A DNA stretch of 64,000 nt from Neoechinorhynchus agilis (taxonomy: Eukaryota; Acanthocephala): assembly GCA_051530055.1 (NCBI GenBank), contig CM121341.1, positions 6,200,001-6,264,000 on the forward strand. Direction: 5' to 3'. Each line of letters begins with the position of its first letter. Position 1 is the stretch's first letter. Made by a program: the position numbers and the translations under genes. Positions 10,983 to 22,698 of this stretch are shown one piece after another. Under the pieces are notes generated by a model that was given only the letters and a program-made list of their open reading frames with translations, had not been told where the DNA came from and ran no database searches.

Positions 10983-13915
10983 ATGCGTCCATTGATCCTA
11001 TATCAGACGATGGATTCAAATGGTCATTTAAGAGGTTTGCCGAAAATCACGTGGAATTGTCGCCGAGAATTAATCATTCATGATATCCAATATATGGTGC
11101 AAATGAAAGATGATGACTTTTTTAAAGAGGTGAACTATGTTAATTGTATCGATCCGTCTCACTGATGGCCGTATGTAGCTGCTAAATAATAGTGTTGGAT
11201 TAAAAGAAATGTTGGACTCATTTTTTTCATATTATTCGAACGAGTAAGTCAATGTTTTTTAAAGCATATATCAACATTTTGTAGGGACAAACGGGAGGAT
11301 TGTCGTGATCCATTATCTTTATATTCCTTATTATTTAAACTGATTCAAAGGGTAAGTTCATTTCGGATATGAACTTTTTTTCAAATCCAATAGATTGTCG
11401 AGAATGCTGACGTTGAAACTATTTACTCCATTTTTGCGTTTGAAACCTTGCTTGATGCCATTAATATATACAAGCAGTCGGATCATCACAATGCCCTCCA
11501 GAAACTGCTTTCTGATTTGTTTAAAAGACAATCAAATTATTTTACTAATGATGTCTCCAAATGTGTCAAGTTTATGCAGAAGGTAAAAGTTTAAATTTGC
11601 TGGCAGTACGAATTATGTGTTATTTTTTTATAAGGTAATTAAAACCCTTAACGATTCTCTTGAGAACGAAGAAAGCGAAGAGTCAAGACAAGAACTACTC
11701 GTTGAGAATTTAGATCTGATGGAAAATCTGACCGAAACATTGTCCAGCTTGACATGTCACTCTGAGATTTGCGAATTTCTAACTGAGATCGAGGTACAGA
11801 ACCAGCAATGGAGCGAAGAAACTTTATTGTCTGCTAATGACGATACACAACGATCGACGATCTTTAGGTGCCATATCTCCCAATCCAAGTTCAATATGTA
11901 TATTGTTCTTTACGTCGCTTTTAGAATGCTGAAGTTGATCGATCAATTGTTTTCAATTGGATGTTTGATATTGGAGAATAACGACGTTGTTATAAACCGA
12001 CGTCTTGTACAGTTAATGATCAATGCTTCTATCTCAACAAATCTCAAATGTTTTGGCTACTTGATTCGTTCGCATCTTAATTGGAGTTTCCCGAATTTTC
12101 CTTGAGATTCGTTGATCTACAGCATTCGAAAACTGTCTACGAAACGTATATTTTAAACGTATCTTAAACGCACACGGAAACCAGCACGAGATGTAAGTTA
12201 CACATTTTTTGCGGTTTAAAATTATCTTCCTTTTTTATTATTTGAGTGAAATTGTGCTTGAAAGATTATTGCCAGAACTCATGGAAGTATTTGGACTTTT
12301 AAAGTTAGTACAAACGTAAATAGTTAAAGCGTTTATTATAATTTAGTTTCTTGGCAATATACAACGAAATATATCCGATCGATAATTCTATTTCAGAATT
12401 ACAATCGTTGACAAATAGTGGAATGTGAGTCAGTTTATTTTGGATCGTGCAAAAATAATGCGGTTCTTACACAGTAAATATGAATTCCCCAGACTTACAA
12501 TCTAGGGAAAAAACGTCAAGGCTCTTGTGTTAACTAAGTGTTTAGAACATCCTATACTCGGCTTTTTTGAATCATAACGCCACACCGATCTCTTATATAT
12601 ATCAGAGAAGTGATTGAATCACTTAGGCTCTCAAAAATATGCGGTTATGAGTTTTGTGTTCAACATTCAGTATCCTCAGATACCTCCCGAGGAGACGTTT
12701 GTTTATGAGTCATCAGCGATCGTGGATTTGAACCCTTCGACCTGAAACCTCGACTACTGCGGAATTTCCTTTGGGCAATGAATCCCGCCTCCTCCTTCTC
12801 CACGGGAGGTATCTTAGGATACTGAATGTTGAGTACAAAACTCATGACCGTATATTTTTAAGAGTCTAAGTGATTCAATCGCTTCTCTGATATATATAAG
12901 AGATCGGTGTGGCTGTGTGCCTAAAACCAAAAAAAGTCGAGTAAGGAATGCTCTAAACACTTAATTATTAGCTGAATTCAATGCCACTTGTTTAAACAGA
13001 ATCGTAAAATGATCGAAATTCTTTACTTTTAACAGAATTGGAAGCTAGCCTTCGATTGTTATTTAGTGATTCATCTGACCATCATTTCGAGAATCTTAGA
13101 TCCAAAGTGCACGTGAACTACATGATGAAGTTTCTCCGACAAGCCAATGTAAAAGTGTTTGGGCAATCTGATTTTGGAATTGATTTCGTCGAGGAAAATG
13201 GGAGCTGCATTGATGATACCGTCAATACTCTGAATGAAATTCAGAAAGTAAAGGAGGTATTTCCTGATTTGAGCGAGAATTTTATCATGGTATTCTGGTC
13301 TGTGTGTGTGTGTTATTTTTCATCAGCAGCTCTTCTTAGATTTGCCTGGAGTCGCTCACTACAAGTGAAGCTCTGATTAGCGCTCTTCTTGAAGAGAATC
13401 TTCCACCCGGACTTATAGAACTGAAAGATTCGGATAAGACAATTCATAATTTTGAAAATGAAGCTAGCATTTACACATGCGGTGGTGAGTCTGATACCAA
13501 CCGTACGGCTTATAAAGGCAACCGAGCAACAAATGAATCGGGGAATGACCGGAAGATGTTGAACGCAATAACACTAGAGTTAGCCGCTTCGATTGCCGAC
13601 AATGAGAAAGTATCAGATGGTTTTCTTGATATGTATTTACAAAACGACAATTATAAGATATCTGACGAGGAAGTTAATCTTGAGTATGATGATGATCATT
13701 ACGAGAATCAGGTAGATGTGGCCGCTGATGATTCTGGAATCTTACACCACGAGGAGAAGAATGAATCAGTCGCTGAAATGCGGCTTCCTTCAAATCAGAG
13801 GGCCAATGTCCAGCGTACGACAGAACAACAAGGAAACATACATAAAACTAAGAAAAAAGGAAAGCAAAAAGGCGGATTCTTTAGTTTCCATGGAGCATGT
13901 AGAAGGAGACAATAG
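10983..13915 (+). CDS. ASCC2: activating signal cointegrator 1 complex subunit 2 (ASCC2)
   Basis: ASCC2 binds K63-linked polyubiquitin and brings the ASCC3 helicase complex to alkylated DNA or stalled ribosomes. The gene is a chain of small exons whose product follows the human protein in order: the helical N-terminal part (DDDFFKELLNNSVG, then LKEMLDSFFSYYSNE), the central region (VENADVETIYSIFAFETLL), a CUE domain and an acidic then lysine-rich tail. The CUE domain has its Phe-Pro motif (EVFPDLSENFIM) and di-leucine motif (SEALISALLEENLPPGL), joined by a 50-bp intron. Visible introns are 43-57 bp except one of about 610 bp (12418-13034) that carries a foldback transposon. The start is the first ATG of the first conserved exon; an additional upstream exon is possible. 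It lies about 290 bp after the previous gene on the same strand. Confidence 0.85.
12537..12961. mobile_element. foldback MITE with TA target duplication, Tc1/mariner type
   Basis: This 425-bp element has long inverted repeats (about 150 bp per arm, roughly 12537-12690 and 12790-12961) around a 100-bp centre. The ends are AGTGTTTAGA..TCTAAACACT and the element is bracketed by TA on both sides (12535-12536 and 12962-12963), the target site of Tc1/mariner transposases. The arms share CCACACCGATCTCTTAT and CTCAACATTCAGTATCC with few mismatches. The centre includes, on the minus strand, GGGTTCAAATCC, which fits a Pol III B box but not a convincing tRNA arm. It lies in an ASCC2 intron and encodes nothing recognisable. 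Confidence 0.85.
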
Positions 13916-14813
13916 CATTGTCCGGCCGATAAGATCACCATAAATGTCGCTACTTATTGCTGATTTACCACCAGAACGAACATTTGAAAACGGTTGTTGT
14001 TGTTGTGTACGACGACTATAATCGAAATGCTAAAGGATAACTTTTTATTTAATAATGTCGATATGTGCTAGGAGGTATTGCGAGGGGGGGGAGAGAATGT
14101 GATTATTGGAATTATGGCTGCAAGTCTTCACACTCGCAATGATTATTTCGATAAAAACGGAAGTTCTGTGAACCTTGTCGGGTGTAGATATAATTCCAAT
14201 AACTTTATTTAAGCACTCAATTTTCATAGTTTTGATCTTACTTTTAAAATGCAGATTACATCAAGTAGCCGCATGGTCATCATTTCTTCTCCATGATTAC
14301 CAATGCGATTGTATAGAAATAACAGGGAAGCGTGTCTAAATCGGGCTAACGTCTCTCCAAAATCTTGTTCGAATTGTAGTTTGTCAGCACAAAAAAACTA
14401 GTCGTTCAAAAACTAGCTGGAGTCGATGATCAGAGAGTGTTTATTCGCTCATAAAAGGACTAACGTTCAATTTCGCCGTTTCCGGTCGCTGAAAATCGGC
14501 ATTTCTAAGCACATAGATACAAACGGTAACATCAAAATGCAATTTAACTGATTTCAGCAGCAATCATAGTGTGTTATTGCAGGTAAGTGGCTTAAACGTG
14601 GTCCCAACGGTCACCTTCAAAAAAGACGATTGCTCTTTTCATAGAGCACGAATTTTTCATCATAATGTTTCCAGTAAAGGGATAAAAGGGTAACACTTCT
14701 TTGTGGTGTTATGAAAGACGTTTAGACATTTCCATTGCTCACGCCTGATTCACGAATTCGTGTACCCAAAAAAAAGTTCGTGTTGGATTTTGCAGATATC
14801 TAAAAGCGGTTTT
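13916..14813. other. intergenic region between ASCC2 and GBA2
   Basis: No convincing coding exon was found. It contains a short poly-G tract (14086-14094), and the CAG at about 14794 upstream of the GBA2 start could be a splice acceptor. Upstream GBA2 exons could hide here. Confidence 0.4.
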
Positions 14814-17800
14814 ATGCAAACGGACGATGGCGAATCACTGTGGTATCGTACAGAAGGTGCTGGATATCAATGGGATTCATCGTGGAAACCATTTGCTTTT
14901 GGTTCATTGAGACAGATGATGAAGTTCCTTAGACACATCCCAAAGTAATCAAATTTTTTGGATAAACACTGAATAATTTTTTTGTACTATGTAACAATAG
15001 CTTTATTCGCTTGATAGCGTATAGACGAGCCAAGAAGCAACCGTCGATTTCAACCATCTTCAAACACAAAAGTCTCGTACCGATATACGGAGCTCCAATT
15101 GGTGGGATTGGCAGTGGAACTATCGGTCGTGGTTACATGGGTGAGTTCTGCAGATATCAACTTCGACCTGGTATCTATGACCATGGTACGTGTTATGGAA
15201 CCACCGTGAGTTTTTTCAAGTTTAGCCTCGCTACAAATTCAGTCAAATTTAGTTTCTGTTGACAGTAAGACGGCATAACCAACTGCTTTACCAGTATTTG
15301 TTGACTAGAAGACCTACAAACAAAGAAAAAAGTTCCATGAGTATCGGCTTAAGGTGTTTCAGTTGCGTATATCAAAGGCATACTTAAAAAGGGGGTACAA
15401 TATGCTTTTGATGCTTAAGTTCTAGCTCAGTGAGTTACCGAGCAATGTATCCATTAGCTTACTACACCTATAAGTTGCCTTTTCTACGTTTGACCTGTCG
15501 ACAATTATCCCCCTTTTTACCACATAATTACAAAGACTCGTGTTTGCCTGTCGGTATGTTCGAATGGACGATAGATTGCTTAAAAGACGACATGGAGGTC
15601 ACTTTGAGTCTACTCTGGCAAGCAGGGTCCAGTTCGTGTCATTTTCTTAGTGCTCGAAGTAAACCAATCAGTTTAGAACGAGTACAGATGACTAACGTCG
15701 AATGCTCAGAATTTAATACTGAAACAATCTGCGGAATTCAAACAAAAGGACTTTATGCCGGAACACCGCTCACTTTCGTAACGAGCGTACACTGTGGAAA
15801 TGTAGTATTTCTCGTTTGGTATTACTTAGAATTTTACGTTTAAAATTAGAGCAATCATTTCATAAAGACACACCAAAATACCCTTGATTCTAGTTTATTG
15901 TTAGCTTAATCCATTTTCGAATTTATTGTTTTTATTTGTGGGTAAAGAATGACTATCAACTTAACAAAATCGAATAGGAGATTGAGATAACAAAGAAGTG
16001 TTCATTTGATCCAACTTCAGTGAGTTCGAGTATGAAACTTTGGAAAGAGCTCATGGAGACCGGTCAAGTTACTGAGGGATCAACAATTTTCAGGCATAAC
16101 ATTTCAGTCCTGTCCGCCAAAGTACGACCAAACGCCAATGTATCACAAACTATAAAGTTTGGGATAGGTTGGCACACACCAAAGGTTCACTTTGAGAACT
16201 TTGAATATGAAAGGTAACGAAATTAAACTTTATTTTATAGACCAATCTTAAACTACAGGTTCTATACTACTTATTTTGACGATCGCAGCGAAGATGCCGC
16301 GGTCGAGATAGTGAAATACGCTCATCGCAATCACGACGTATGGAATGCGGCCATAGTTCAATGGCAGAATAACGTTATCCAAAATGCGTACGGGTTTGAG
16401 CAGAGAATCATTTTATTCATTTCAATGTGTACCGCAGAGATCTGACGCACATTTGCCAAGCTAGCATATTTAATGAGCTTTATTATATTGCTGACGGTGG
16501 AACACTGTGGTTGAAAGGAACTCTACACGATCACGACTTTGTAAAACAGTGGGGGAAGTTTGCGATTCTTGAAGGTACTTATATGGTTCATTTTAAATTT
16601 AAGGAAACGGGCGCTTTTGGTAAGCACATCACTAACGTGCAGAAGTGCGTTTTCTTCCTTTTATATCTGATTTTAGTCCATCAAAACGTGATCGTTTCAC
16701 CGGTTACCGTTAATTCTTAATTTTGAAAGGATTTTGTAAGATATTGTTAAAATCATCATTTCTTTTTTTGTTCAGGTGGAAGTACCAAAAATTCTCAATT
16801 TGTTCCAGAGCTCTCTTTAGGAAATAACATTTTTCTTTGATAAAAGAGAAAATTTACCGTTTTGATCAAAATTGAACGTTGCAACAAACTAATGTTTTGA
16901 TAAGAATCGACAATCAGTTTGTGGCTTGACCTCATTTTCTACAAAATTTGTAAGTTCGCCAATGAAAATGGTCCCCAGTTGCTGCTTGGTGATTACCATT
17001 TGTGGTCAGGATGCTTTCTGCAAGCAAAAAAGGTCTAAAATGAGCTTCTACCAGCCAATAGACTGGCATATCACTTTTCAAGTTAAACAAAAACATTAAG
17101 CGCTAAAACTAAATTGCGTTGCTGCAATCGATATTGTGTTTCTATTCGGGATTTATAAAAACAACTACATTCCGAAAGGCCAAAGCAAAACAAATAAGCT
17201 CACAAATGTACGACATCATATTTGTTTTAAAGGTCAAGGAATGCAATTATACAACACACTGGACGTACTGTACTATGCATCGATAGCCATAATTGATTTA
17301 TTTCCGAATCTACAGCTCTCTATTCAGTATGCGTTTGGTACGTCGTAGAAAGGGCGATATAGTCGCAACTCTGAATTGTTCATAGCTGAGGCAATACTTT
17401 CTGAAGACAAAGAAATAGTAGCCTTTCTCACAAGTCCACCGGCTCAACGGAAAGTTAGAAATACGTGTCCACACGACATGGGAAGTCCATGTAAGTTCGA
17501 GACTCCAAAGACAGTAATTATATTGTGTTTATGTCTACAGTCGAGCACCCTTGGACTAAGCTGAATTCCTTTCCGATCTCAAACACAACCGACTGGAAAG
17601 ACTTGAATTCGAAGTTCGTACTGATGGTCTATCGAGATTATGTTTGGACAAATAACAATAACTTCTTAAAGGATATGTGGCCGTCTGTTAAGGTAAAATT
17701 ATTTTTCTTTTTGTAGTTATGCTACAAATGGTGTGTAAAGGCCGTTTTGGAGTGTATGAAATCGCAGGATTTGAACGGCGATGGAGTTGTTGACAATTGC

Positions 17801-18759
17801 GGTTCTGATCAGACTTTTGATACGTGGTCCATGTTCGGCCTAAGGTATTGAATGTATCTATACCTTTTTATCAAAATAACGTCGTATATTCAGCGCCTAC
17901 TGTGCTGGTCTCCAAATGTGTGCCATAAATGCGGCTCTCTACATGGCCATTATTCTCCAAGATGATGACATTTCTAAAGAATTATCCATGTGGTTATGTC
18001 AAGGTCATTCTGATGAGCGGGGCACAGAAATCCTGATGAATGCCTTGAGTAGAAAATATAATGACAACCGTACAAACAAAACTCTGGAACGGTGTGAGCA
18101 TCCTTTAGTGAGAAAAAACGACTCTTCTTTTTAGGTTACTACTTTAATTTTGACTGCAGAAAATCGAGTGTATTCATGAGTGCTCAGTTGTCCGGTCTCT
18201 TCATGCTTCTGCAGACGAATATGGATGTAGAAAAAGTAAGTTCGAGTGGCTCTGTGGCGACATTAAATTCACACACGCGTACGTAACAGATTTACCCCCG
18301 AGAACAAGTCGAATCAATCCTGTACTCGTTGATGAACTATAATCTCGATTTAAAACTTGGATTTATTAATGGGACGACCGCAACTGGCGACATTGAACGT
18401 TCTAGCATTCAAAGTGAAGAAGTTTGGGTGGGCACAACGTTTTCAATTTTATCCATGCTTATCCATTATGTTCGTGTTATGTTTCTCTATTTTCCCTAAA
18501 TAGTGGTGTTAAGGGAATGAAAGATGCAGCTATAAACGTTCTGGAGAGGATTTTCCGTACTTACTACTACGAACTTGGACTAGCTTTTCAAACTCCAGAA
18601 TCACTGAGCGCCCGTAAAAAATACAGACATCTCGGATATCTACGACCGTTGGCAATATGGTCCATCTTTACGACTTTACGAAGCTTAAATTCATTGCAGG
18701 CAACAGAGGATAATTCCGATCACCTGATCGGCGAATCCGTCTCTGTTGAGCATCAATGA
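14814..18759 (+). CDS. GBA2: non-lysosomal glucosylceramidase (GBA2, GH116)
   Basis: GBA2 hydrolyses glucosylceramide at ER and plasma-membrane sites. About a dozen exons match the family in order: [160 protein letters not shown] and [10 protein letters not shown]. The catalytic Glu of FNELYY and the acid/base Asp of SDQTFDTW, corresponding to the two acids of the human enzyme, are kept. Introns are mostly 45-70 bp (for example 14945-15000), but one is 658 bp (16575-17232). The exon around 15190-15270 is the least certain. The C-terminal tail after the last conserved block is short. The start chosen is the first ATG of the first supported exon; it may lie further upstream. Confidence 0.92.
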
Positions 18760-19620
18760 TTCTAGCTGCTAACTTGAGACGACAAAACTGTAATTCCTAA
18801 TAATCGCATAATGAACTTTATAAGCAATGACATCAGTAAGCAATAAATCGAGAGCAGTAATTATTTGATTAAGATTGCCATCCCAACGATCAAATTTTGA
18901 GATGCCAAACAGAAGGACCTAACACAAAAATCACCGCCCATTCCTTCCAATTTTCTGATCAAAACTTGTGGCTGTCCGTCATTAGAACGACGAAAAAAAA
19001 GTAAATAAGTGACCTCGACCGTATTCCTGTTTGAGTCTCCTCATAAAAAAACTGTTTTTGTTTATTCAGCCACACGTGTGTGGACGTGGACACCTTCGCA
19101 GTAAGCAACATTCCCTACTCTCTCGAAATCACTGGAGGTGCAGCGGAAGGGAGGAAGGTACGAAAATATAGGGATTTAGCAAGTATTTTGTCCCCTTCAG
19201 AGTAGAGACGTGTGGAGCGCTTGGCAGCTCGGCACTCTGCTCCAGGATCTCTCGAAGAAATTGAGAGAAACGACCGGCGACGCACGAGCAGGTGTATTCC
19301 TTCGAAAAAATATCTCGCTTGCAGTACAACGAGGCAGCCGAGGAAGGAGAGAAGCTACGATTTTGCGGACGGTGGTGATTGCACGTTTTGTACTTTATTA
19401 TTGTAAAACCTTCCGCCACTTTGCATCGATCGCGATTGCGTAAGTGTTCAAAACGAAAATTAAGCTCACCAGCCGTGACAAATATGTGTTTGCCAAAAGT
19501 GCTTGTAGAGGTCGTCAATTTTTAAATTTTATAACAATTAATCTGGTAGTCCTTTCTTTAAAGTATAGACCGTTAATAAAATATTGAGCATCGTAAGTGC
19601 TACGACGATGTTATGTATTT
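18760..19620. other. region with no recognised gene
   Basis: GBA2 ends just before this. Both strands carry open frames of 60-130 codons around 19129-19518, but no family, start context or splice pattern supports any of them. Confidence 0.35.
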
Positions 19621-19624
19621 TTGC

Positions 19625-20130
19625 AGGTTAACTGAACAGCAGCACCGACGACGACACAACCCTAGTTCATCCTCGAAGTCCATTGAAAATGTGCATCAAA
19701 TGCCTATCATCAGTACAAAAAGAAATTCCATTTGTGGAAAATATTGTCGAGACTTCTGCCCAGGAACGTTCTAAAAAGAATCCCAAGGGGCGCACAAAAC
19801 TCAGAGTTGTCGTCGATTCGTCTCTTCGCGCTCCCTAAACTAATATTTTCCGTCGGTGATGTACCTCGGAGGTCTTTGACCACATCTATAAACGAGCAAA
19901 TAAGTTCCTTTTTGACAAAATTTTTACTCGGCGCCTGTGGGCAACATGCGAGCTACGTAAGGAATGTGTCCAGAAGGCTGACCACCGCCGAAACTCAAAT
20001 TAGTCGCTTGCTGAGCGCGTTTTTCGAAGTTCGTAGACTGCCAACTGATCATCTCACGGACGCAAGGGGAAGGAATATTCCGAAAGCAATTGAGTTACTT
20101 TTCGGATCATCGCTGTGTGCCTCGTGAAAA
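19625..20130 (+). CDS. possible exons of an unidentified gene
   Basis: Three stretches in different frames look protein-like and could be spliced: residues KEIPFVENIVETSAQERSKK (about 19690-19800), VFDHIYKRANKFLFDKIFTR (about 19873-19990, after an acceptor CTCGGAG) and DCQLIISRTQGEGIFRKQLS (about 20030-20125). Basic and acidic residues are mixed in a normal way and codon use resembles the neighbouring genes. No domain was recognised and the start is not visible. They may belong with the exons at 20283-21015. Confidence 0.3.
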
Positions 20131-20282
20131 AGAAAGGTGGGATTTGTTCCAATTGCAATTGTAGCAACTCTGCGCAGCTTAACAGCATAAATTTTGAATA
20201 AGCGGATCACGGAAAAGGTAGGTATGCAGCTTCGAGCAACCACCGTCGCAGATAGTAGCCAGCTTAATTTTCTTTTTGAACA

Positions 20283-21015
20283 TTGGGCAATATCTCATTA
20301 CATAATGATCTTAAACTGCAAAGAAATGTCATCGTCTCCGGTTGCACAAGACCGATGGCAGAAAGTACTGTAATCTACAAATCTGATCTTAAGGCCATAC
20401 AAAAAACTGCAAAATACTTAGCCGACATTCCAAAAAGTGGTCGAATATTGCAAGGTTCTACTTCAAATTACTCACCACGGATATTTGATGTTAAAGGCGG
20501 CGCATTACCTGGTCAAACAATTGTCCAAGAGACTGAAACAGGAGAATTCCTCCTGGAAAACAAACCCGGCGGTGCATCCGTCCTTTGTACCGTTACGCCA
20601 GGACGGCAGCTGAGTGACCTTTTCAAATTCTTTTTGTTGAGCAAAAGTTGTATGTTTTATATGACGGAAAATTGAAGAACTTTATAAAGTTCGATATTTC
20701 GGCACAATCTGGTAACTGTGAAATATTGAACTTAATAAATTTCCTCCATTTTTTCCACCATAAAAAGCATTAACAACCGAATCTTCAAATAGTTGTATAA
20801 ATAGAACGCCAACTCAATTGTTAAACGAAGTCGACGTAAATGAGCTCGAGTTCGTTCAAACTCTGGTGCTTGATCAATTTATCGCTCTTCGTGAGGTAAA
20901 TTATTCTGGCAAATTGGAAATTTCTGGAGTCAAACACTTTCAAATCTATTTTCTATTATCCTTCAAATTATTGTTTAAATTATCCAACTTATTAGTCCGG
21001 CACACCCGTCGGTAA
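20283..21015 (+). CDS. unidentified two- or three-exon gene
   Basis: The first exon encodes MAESTVIYKSDLKAIQKTAK followed by a stretch ending PGGASVLCTVTPGRQLSD. The second exon (about 20779-20900) encodes PTQLLNEVDVNELEFVQTLV. Between them lies an AT-rich intron of about 120 bp containing GATATTTCGG and TTGAACTTAATAAAT, also found in a foldback element at 33.7 kb. The last frame runs to 21015 and overlaps the 3' end of METTL1 on the other strand by about 70 bp. I do not recognise the protein. A broken copy of its most conserved segment lies at 39.54-39.69 kb on the minus strand. Confidence 0.5.
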
Positions 21016-21801
21016 CAATTGAAGTAAAGTTTTAGTTTATCCTTCATTCTAAGAGCTGCTTTCTTTGCTTCGTCACTTTCTTTAGATAACATCTCAAATA
21101 TAATGCGGCACTCATGAACATTCGTCCAATCTTGAATCTTTTCAAAAAGTGGGAATGTGCTCAAGCACTCATCCATGTCGAGAGCAAGGTCATATACGTC
21201 GGTAATTGTGTAAGAACAAATGATTCTTTTTCGAACCCACAAAAAGAACCAGTCCATAGAGCACCCCTGAGTCAGCCATCACGTACGCGTACTCTGGCAA
21301 CATTTCCTTTGAGACTATTCTACGTTTGTGATTGCATTTCTTGAAATGAGGATCCGGAAAGGCGATAACTAAAATGTCCAATTGGGCTTTTCCTATGTAG
21401 AATGGTAAGTGTTTCATAGCATTCGCCCGTAAGCACCAAACGTTCCCATGAATATCACGACCACTCGCGATTCTTTGTTGAACAAACTCGGATACACTGA
21501 CTCGAATCTCCATGCCCAAACAGAGCCTTTGATGGAAATGACTTCCAAGAGAACATAAAACCGATCCGTATCCACATCCAATGTCGAGTACGCTGACTTG
21601 TTTGCATTTCAACAATGCCGTTGAAGAAAACATTGATTCCAGGCAGAGCATCGAGGGGTTCGATGGCACATTGTCACAAGAATGAAACGAAAATGGATTG
21701 CTATGAGCGCGTTGTTTGAATAATTTCTTCTTAGGGTACGAAACTGCCGGCAATTCAACACTTGATCGTAATCGATGTTCGGATTTTTGGTAACTCATCA
21801 A
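20946..21801 (-). CDS. METTL1: tRNA (guanine-N7-)-methyltransferase (METTL1/TRM8)
   Basis: METTL1, with WDR4, makes m7G46 in tRNA using S-adenosylmethionine. The hallmark sequences are present in order: the RNA-contact motif QRAHSNPFSFHS (about residue 30), the SAM-binding glycine motif SVLDIGCGYGSV, LGMEIRVSVSEFVQQRI, LRANAMKHLPFYIG, the catalytic-pocket FPDPHFKK, LPEYAYVM and YTITDVYDL. The N-terminus before QRAHSNP is short. The join between GVLY and TITDVYDL (about 21215-21265) needs removal of a segment in another frame for which I see no GT-AG pair. This suggests a non-canonical intron, a sequence error or a broken gene. The C-terminus lacks close similarity to the human tail and meets the gene on the other strand tail to tail. 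Confidence 0.88.
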
Positions 21802-21850
21802 AAAATATGGAGCTTAAATTTGGCTTATTTTAAATGAAAAGTCTTTTAAG

Positions 21851-22553
21851 ATGAAAAATCGAAACACTAAGCCGCAATTTTCAATGGCTTCGACGACCGA
21901 ACTCTATAAAAGCCGAGCATCCTTAAGCCCTTCCCTTGAATGTCGCTAGTTTTGGGGCGTGTAAAACCTTCAAATATGAATGAAAAATCGAAACACTAAG
22001 CCGCAATTTTCAATGGCTTCGACGACCGAACTCTATAAAAGCCGAGCATCCTTAAGCCCTTCCCTTGAATGTCGCTAGTTTTGGGACGTGTAAAACCTTC
22101 AAATATGAATGAAAAATCGAAACAGTAAGCCGCAATTTTCAATGGCTTCGACGACCGAACTCTATAAAAGCCGAGCATCCTTAAGCCCTTCCCTTGAATG
22201 TCGCTAGTTTTGGGGCGTGTAAAGCCTTCAAATATGAATGAAAAATCGAAACACTAAGCCGCAATTTTCAATGGCTTCGACGACCGAACTCTATAAAAGC
22301 CGAGCATCCTTAAGCCCTTCCCTTGAATGTCGCTAGTTTTGGGACGTGTAAAACCTTCAAATATGAATGAAAAATCGAAACAGTAAGCCGCAATTTTCAA
22401 TGGCTTCGACGACCGAACTCTATAAAAGCCGAGCATCCTTAAGCCCTTCCCTTGAATGTCGCTAGTTTTGGGGCGTGTAAAGCCTTCAAATATGAATGAA
22501 AAATCGAAACACTAAGCCGCAATTTTCAATGGCTTCGACGACCGAACTCTATA
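21851..22553. repeat. 129-bp tandem repeat, five and a half copies
   Basis: Units start at 21851, 21980, 22109, 22238, 22367 and 22496 (ATGAAAAATCGAAACA..), exactly 129 bp apart and nearly identical. Two variants alternate (CACTAAG with GGGACGTGTAAAACC; CAGTAAG with GGGGCGTGTAAAGCC), so copies 2-3 and 4-5 form a 258-bp dimer. Each full unit carries CTCTATAAAAGCC. The array lies between METTL1 and WDHD1. The 60-codon minus-strand frames in it are a by-product of the repetition. Confidence 0.95.
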
Positions 22554-22698
22554 AAGACCAACTATTTTTTTCTTGTTACGTTACGTTGAGTTTCATCTGA
22601 AAGGCAAATCAATTATGAAGCCTAAATACTAACGACCGATCTATTTGGCATGTTTTATTCGATTTCCACGAGGTCATATCGAGAGTTTACGTTTTGCA

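Noticed and set aside
12700-12790. tRNA gene or tRNA-derived SINE in the MITE centre (GGGTTCAAATCC)
   Set aside because: The B-box-like string is present, but the flanking bases do not form a T-arm and no A box at the right distance was found.
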